Assembly (NCBI GenBank): GCA_027575765.1
Contig: JANBPT010001253.1
Coordinates: 1-11,706, forward strand
Length of the DNA stretch: 11,706 nucleotides
Direction of reading: 5' to 3'
From: Tieghemiomyces parasiticus
Lineage: Eukaryota; Kickxellomycota; Dimargaritomycetes; Dimargaritales; Dimargaritaceae
The position numbers were made by a program, and so were the translations under genes. The notes under the pieces were generated by a model. That model did not search any database and was not told the DNA's origin. It saw only the letters and a program-made list of their open reading frames with translations. Numbering within the stretch: the stretch's first letter is position 1; the number at the start of each line of letters is the position of its first letter. This document shows, piece after piece, positions 8,620 through 11,706 of the stretch.

Positions 8620-10548
8620 TCGGTGACAATATCTTCTCTCTATCCCCGGCCGTGCGCTAACCTAATTTTTTAATTCCACCACTTGTCCTTGCATGGCATT
8701 CTGAAGTTGGTGGTAAGTATCAACATGGGCTTGGCTTAAGCCTAGTGGCCTGGCTTCGGCATGTCAATCGCCTCAGTTAATGATCTACCGTCACTGAAGC
8801 CTTTTTACCCTAGGGCTTGGTGATCAATGTGAATTAGTTCATATTCAGTGGGTGGACTAGCGCACATGTAGGATTGTTTCATCCCACAGCTCAGCCTGGT
8901 GGCAAACTCCTATGTGTTTGCTGCATAGATTTTGTTGAAGTAGCCAATGTCAGAGGCATATGAGGCCCTTACCCTGACGGCGGAAAATTAAACCTTTCTT
9001 AGATGGTAAACGCTTTGTGGTCTCCTACCAGATGGTCAGATACCTAGCAAAGAGGTGCTCAGTGTGACATTTCTCATGGCTTTGATGTCTACTTTCTACA
9101 CTAATATTGGCACTGCAACGATTTCGTCGTCCACATGACCCACAGATCTCCACTAGACTCCTCCCACCTGTATCCGAGATGGGCCAGGTATACTGTGTTC
9201 TAACCCCAATCAAACTACCCTTGTTCCTTAACTGAACCAGGGGAGCCGGACAATGGGCTAAATTAGGCGGTATATCTACAGCTGATTGTAAGGTAGAGAC
9301 TCACAGTCCGACCGATTTTCCACGCCCATCAACGTATTATAAAGGCGGACCTACTCGGATCCCTAGAGGGACAATTAGTGTAAATTCCATGACCAGCCCC
9401 CGTTAGCAGCCCACTCCGATTATATAGGTGGGTTTCCCATGAATTTTATCATACTCTCAGTGTAGACCGTGACACAGCGTAAAGCACCACCGACGGAACC
9501 CCAGTGGAGATTCTGTGGTTAGTCAGCTCGTTGAAGAGAGATCTAACGACTTCAGAGACTAGCCTGGGGTTAAGAGAGTTTTTAATAAATAGGGTAGCTG
9601 AGAACAGACTAGAGATATTATTAAGTGAATTATTGACTCGCCAATTGGCGGGCAAGTATAAGGACATGCGAAATGTGAGTTAACATGGACGCCATTGGTT
9701 GCATGTCCGTTGCCTGACCACTTGCAGTACTCGACAATGACTGTCGGCGCACCTGCTAGTAAATTAGTGCGTCGCGACTCCTTCCAACACGCCAGGTAGG
9801 CGGTTGACAGTCATGAGCAGTGGGATCCCATATTGCTTCCACACCAAGTGACCTCTCACCACCAAGGTCTAAATATGCAAGAGATTAATGACTGGTCTCT
9901 ATTTTTTTCTAATGGTATGCAATAAATATCCATGTTGCACAATTAACTACGCCCTGGCCTCCTCCTCGGGGATTTTGTGCCATGCTGTAGGGTTGCAGGG
10001 CGATTTTGAACAGCTAAGCTACCATGTTAGGATCGCTGCGACAGTTGTATGTCGATCAGTTAGAGAATTAAGGAGCCGCTTCAAATGCACCTTAAATGGC
10101 CCTTGGGCTAAATATTTACCCGCATTGTGGGGCCCTAAACTACCGATCCAATCAGTTGCGAAATCTCTACCTTTTTCTTCACCTAGTAGCTTATTCCACC
10201 ATTCGATATTCCTGTGTAGCGACGCCAACCTTCCTGAGCTGCTGGGCGGCGTACTCTCTCCGACAGGCACTGCCGCCTCTCGCCTCTTAAAGCTTTCCTT
10301 CCATCAGCCCCTTCTTTCTTTGCTGATGCGATAGCTTGGTAGCTACTTTCCTACTCGCCTAGGCGCTAGCCCCGCCTCGCACTATCGTCCCTGGGTTCGC
10401 TCCTAACCCAAGCTGTAGCCATTACGAAGGATATCGGCCATCCTCCAATATGAAAGACCCTCTGGGTCGCTACTCAATAAAAGATAGTCTAAATCACCCA
10501 CAACCAGTTTTCGAAATCATATTTCCGTTCTTTCGTAAGTCTGTTCAC

Positions 10549-10554
10549 TTTATT
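10549..10554 (-). terminator. AATAAA polyadenylation signal for the repeat-protein gene
   Basis: TTTATT on the plus strand reads AATAAA on the minus strand. It lies 13 nt beyond the second stop codon (10568-10570) and about 335 nt beyond the first (10889-10891), so a transcript using it would contain the post-stop continuation. Confidence 0.5.
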
Positions 10555-10567
10555 AGTCTTTCATTTG

Positions 10568-10888
10568 TTAGTCATTACATTTATTTTCCTCTAGGGTAGT
10601 TTTCCCTACAACAGTGGTGTCAGAGGATTGGCGTGCTTGGTCGGCCCTTCCGCCAGTGCCAAGCCGCCTCAAGGCCTTCTTTCTGGTTACAATATTATCT
10701 AGGTCGCTGTTCTCCTTAAGAAATGGGTCAGAGCTAACGATAGCGTCCTCATTAGTGTTGGACTGGTCTTCAAAGATGAGGCTTGACGACGGAGGGTTAA
10801 ACGGCGGGGCCTCTTCGGTGCCGTAGTTATCGGGCATATACTGGTTGGGACCGAAGTCACTACGGCCAGAACAGTAGGAGGTCTGAGA
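10568..10888 (-). pseudogene. In-frame continuation of the repeat protein beyond its stop (former C-terminus or 3' UTR)
   Basis: In the same frame as the repeat protein, just after the TAA at 10889-10891, the frame stays open for 106 codons to the stop at 10568. It begins SQTSYCSGRSDFGPNQYMPDN and contains one more recognisable repeat (YGTEEAPPFNPPS). A non-repeated, charged segment follows, with SNTNEDAIVSSDPFLKE and a basic TRKKALRRLGTGGRADQAR. It looks like the original C-terminus of a longer protein, now cut off by a nonsense codon. It could also be a 3' UTR that still resembles coding DNA. Simple splicing does not rescue it: acceptor CTCAG at 10883-10887 is phase 0, and every GT in the preceding repeat is in phase 1 or 2. 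Confidence 0.5.
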
Positions 10889-11347
10889 TTAGCTGTCGGT
10901 GGTGGCAGGGTTCGACGTCGGAGGGTTAAACGGCGGGGCCTCCCCGGTGCCGTAGTTTTCGGGCATGAGCTGACTGGGACCAAAGTCACTACGGCCAGAA
11001 AAGTAGGAAGTCGGAAGCTGGCTATCGGTGGTGATAGGGTTTGACGTCTGAGGGTTAAACGGTGGGGCCTCCCCGGTGCCGTAGTTATTGGGCATGGGCT
11101 GGCTGGGACCAAAGTCACTACGGCCAGAAAAGTAGGAAGTCGGAAGCTGGCTATCGGTGGTGATAGGGTTTGACGTCTGAGGGTTAAACGGTGGGGCCTC
11201 CCCGGTGCCGTAGTTATCGGGCATAGGCTGGTTGGGACCGAGACTGCTAAAATCGGTAGGATTTCTGATCGTTAGAGGGTCAAATAGCGGGGCCTCCCCG
11301 GTGCCGTAGCCAGGGGGCGTGGGCTGGTTGGGGCCGAGGCTGCTAAA
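10788..11347 (-). repeat. 129-bp coding tandem repeat, five cores
   Basis: The conserved GTAG (plus strand, within the codons for NYGTG) recurs at 10823, 10952, 11081, 11210 and 11306. The first four are exactly 129 bp apart (43 codons) and the last spacing is 96 bp (32 codons), lacking the SQLPTSYFSGR part. Segments 10974-11088 and 11103-11217 are identical over 115 bp, which points to recent duplication or gene conversion; the outer units are more diverged. The stop codon at 10889 lies inside the array. Confidence 0.93.
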
Positions 11348-11706
11348 ACCGGTAGGGGTTCTGATCACTGAAGAAGTCCAGTCATCAATTGTTTGCTGCA
11401 GGTAGCCCTGATAGGCATTCTCCTGAGGCATATGCTGGTCGTTGGGGTGGGTAGGGCCAGACGGGTACTGGGTAGACTGGCTGATTGCCAAGGGATCCCC
11501 CCTGTACCGGCCGTAGTCGTTCCTAATGGCTTCGTCGTAGCTGGGCGGTAGAGGCAACGAACCTCGACCCTGGGCGGATAGGTTGTCATGATGTCTTTGC
11601 CAAGCGGGGTGCTGGCCAGCATTGATGCCAGGAGCCGCGTAGTCAGTAAAGCCGGAGGGCGAGGCGTGGCAAGTGGCCGCAAGGGCCAGGAGGGCAAACG
11701 TAACCG
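10889..11706 (-). CDS. Secreted tandem-repeat protein, N-terminus cut by window edge
   Basis: The frame is open from the right edge (first full codon at 11704) for 271 codons to TAA at 10889-10891. It begins VTFALLALAATCHASPSGF, a hydrophobic core with a C-H-A type cleavage site, so it is the end of a signal peptide and the ATG lies only a few codons off the window. A linker of about 80 residues rich in Gln, Asn, Gly and Pro follows, containing LPPSYDEAIRNDYGRY, a PPxY-type motif. Then come imperfect repeats with the core YGTGEAPPFNP: one unit of 32 residues and others of 43 (FGPSQ, MPxN, YGTGEAPPFNP, SNPITTDSQLPTSYFSGRSD). There are no cysteines in the repeats and no known enzyme domain. Secreted, disordered, Pro/Gly/Tyr/Ser-rich repeats suggest a cell-surface, wall, adhesive or effector-like protein; this is inference. 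An ATG-free internal start near 11557 would miss the signal peptide, so I extend to the edge. Confidence 0.7.
   Translation of the reverse strand, partial: VTFALLALAATCHASPSGFTDYAAPGINAGQHPAWQRHHDNLSAQGRGSLPLPPSYDEAIRNDYGRYRGDPLAISQSTQYPSGPTHPNDQHMPQENAYQGYLQQTIDDWTSSVIRTPTGFSSLGPNQPTPPGYGTGEAPLFDPLTIRNPTDFSSLGPNQPMPDNYGTGEAPPFNPQTSNPITTDSQLPTSYFSGRSDFGPSQPMPNNYGTGEAPPFNPQTSNPITTDSQLPTSYFSGRSDFGPSQLMPENYGTGEAPPFNPPTSNPATTDS

Larger units (their letters stand above)
7986..10567. other. Gene-free 2.6 kb between protease promoter and repeat-protein gene
   Basis: I find no supportable gene on either strand. The open frames are short; the longest, 9888-10334 on the plus strand with its own opposite-strand shadow at 10019-10270, shows no domain. 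The first few hundred bases should hold protease control elements. The stretch contains one long inverted repeat (8523-8619), and its right end holds the 3' end of the repeat-protein gene. No terminal repeats, target-site duplications, tRNA or rRNA were recognised. Confidence 0.5.

Noticed and set aside
8800..8965. Minus-strand reading with a faint likeness to Ty3-type gag (FATRL, GMK, then PPTEYELI)
   Set aside because: The likeness is a few residues only and is broken by in-frame stops, with no gag, protease or polymerase neighbours and no LTRs. A translated search against transposon proteins would decide; a significant hit would revive it.
9025..9213. Minus-strand frame with a zinc-ribbon-like CGSCGRRNRC and later HEKCHTEH
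   Set aside because: It has only 62 codons and no upstream or downstream continuation, and the Cys/His spacing matches no family I can name.
9888..10334. Plus-strand 148-codon open frame, with an 83-codon frame opposite it
   Set aside because: No recognisable domain, cysteine pattern or repeats. The length is within chance expectation and both strands are open, so neither frame is favoured.
10388..10412. GGGTTCGCTCC, resembling a tRNA T-arm
   Set aside because: No acceptor, D-arm or anticodon stem can be drawn around it.
10699..11118. Second repetitive minus-strand frame across the repeat array
   Set aside because: It is periodic only because the DNA is a 129-bp repeat (a multiple of three); the frame carrying the signal peptide and YGTGEAPPFNP motif is the real one.

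Overview
This window looks like nuclear DNA of a fungus. Two of its genes are interrupted by short introns (169 to 222 nt), all starting with GTAAGT and ending in AG, and they start in eukaryotic contexts such as CACACCATGG. A large secreted subtilase has the architecture common in fungi (signal peptide, inhibitor-like propeptide, S8 domain split by a PA insert, long beta-rich C-terminus). An early-diverging lineage (zoopagomycotan or similar) is my guess, not something the sequence proves.

Layout, left to right. 1-243: a possible last exon of a gene lying off the left edge. 791-1595 (+): a three-exon gene for a 137-aa SH3BGR-like thioredoxin-fold protein. 2502-3836 (+): a two-exon gene for a 387-aa PhzF/PBLD-family protein, with Asp at the usual catalytic Glu position and a long disordered insert. 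3837-5317: gene-free, between the convergent PhzF and protease genes. 5318-7858 (-): an intronless 846-aa secreted subtilisin-like serine protease with an intact catalytic triad. 7859 to about 10567: the protease promoter region, then about 2.3 kb with no gene I can support but with one sizeable inverted repeat. 10568-11706 (-): a secreted protein made of tandem 43-residue repeats, with its start codon just beyond the right edge. Its frame is cut by a TAA at 10889-10891, but the repeat pattern and the open frame carry on to a second stop at 10568, closely followed by an AATAAA signal.

The genes do not form an obvious pathway. Two products are intracellular (SH3BGR-like, PhzF-like) and two are predicted secreted (subtilase, repeat protein). 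I see no mobile element, tRNA, rRNA or CRISPR that I can defend. The most interesting points are the repeat protein with its internal stop, the Glu-to-Asp change and the insert in the PhzF protein, and the long inverted repeat near 8.5 kb. I did not find a convincing new multi-gene system.
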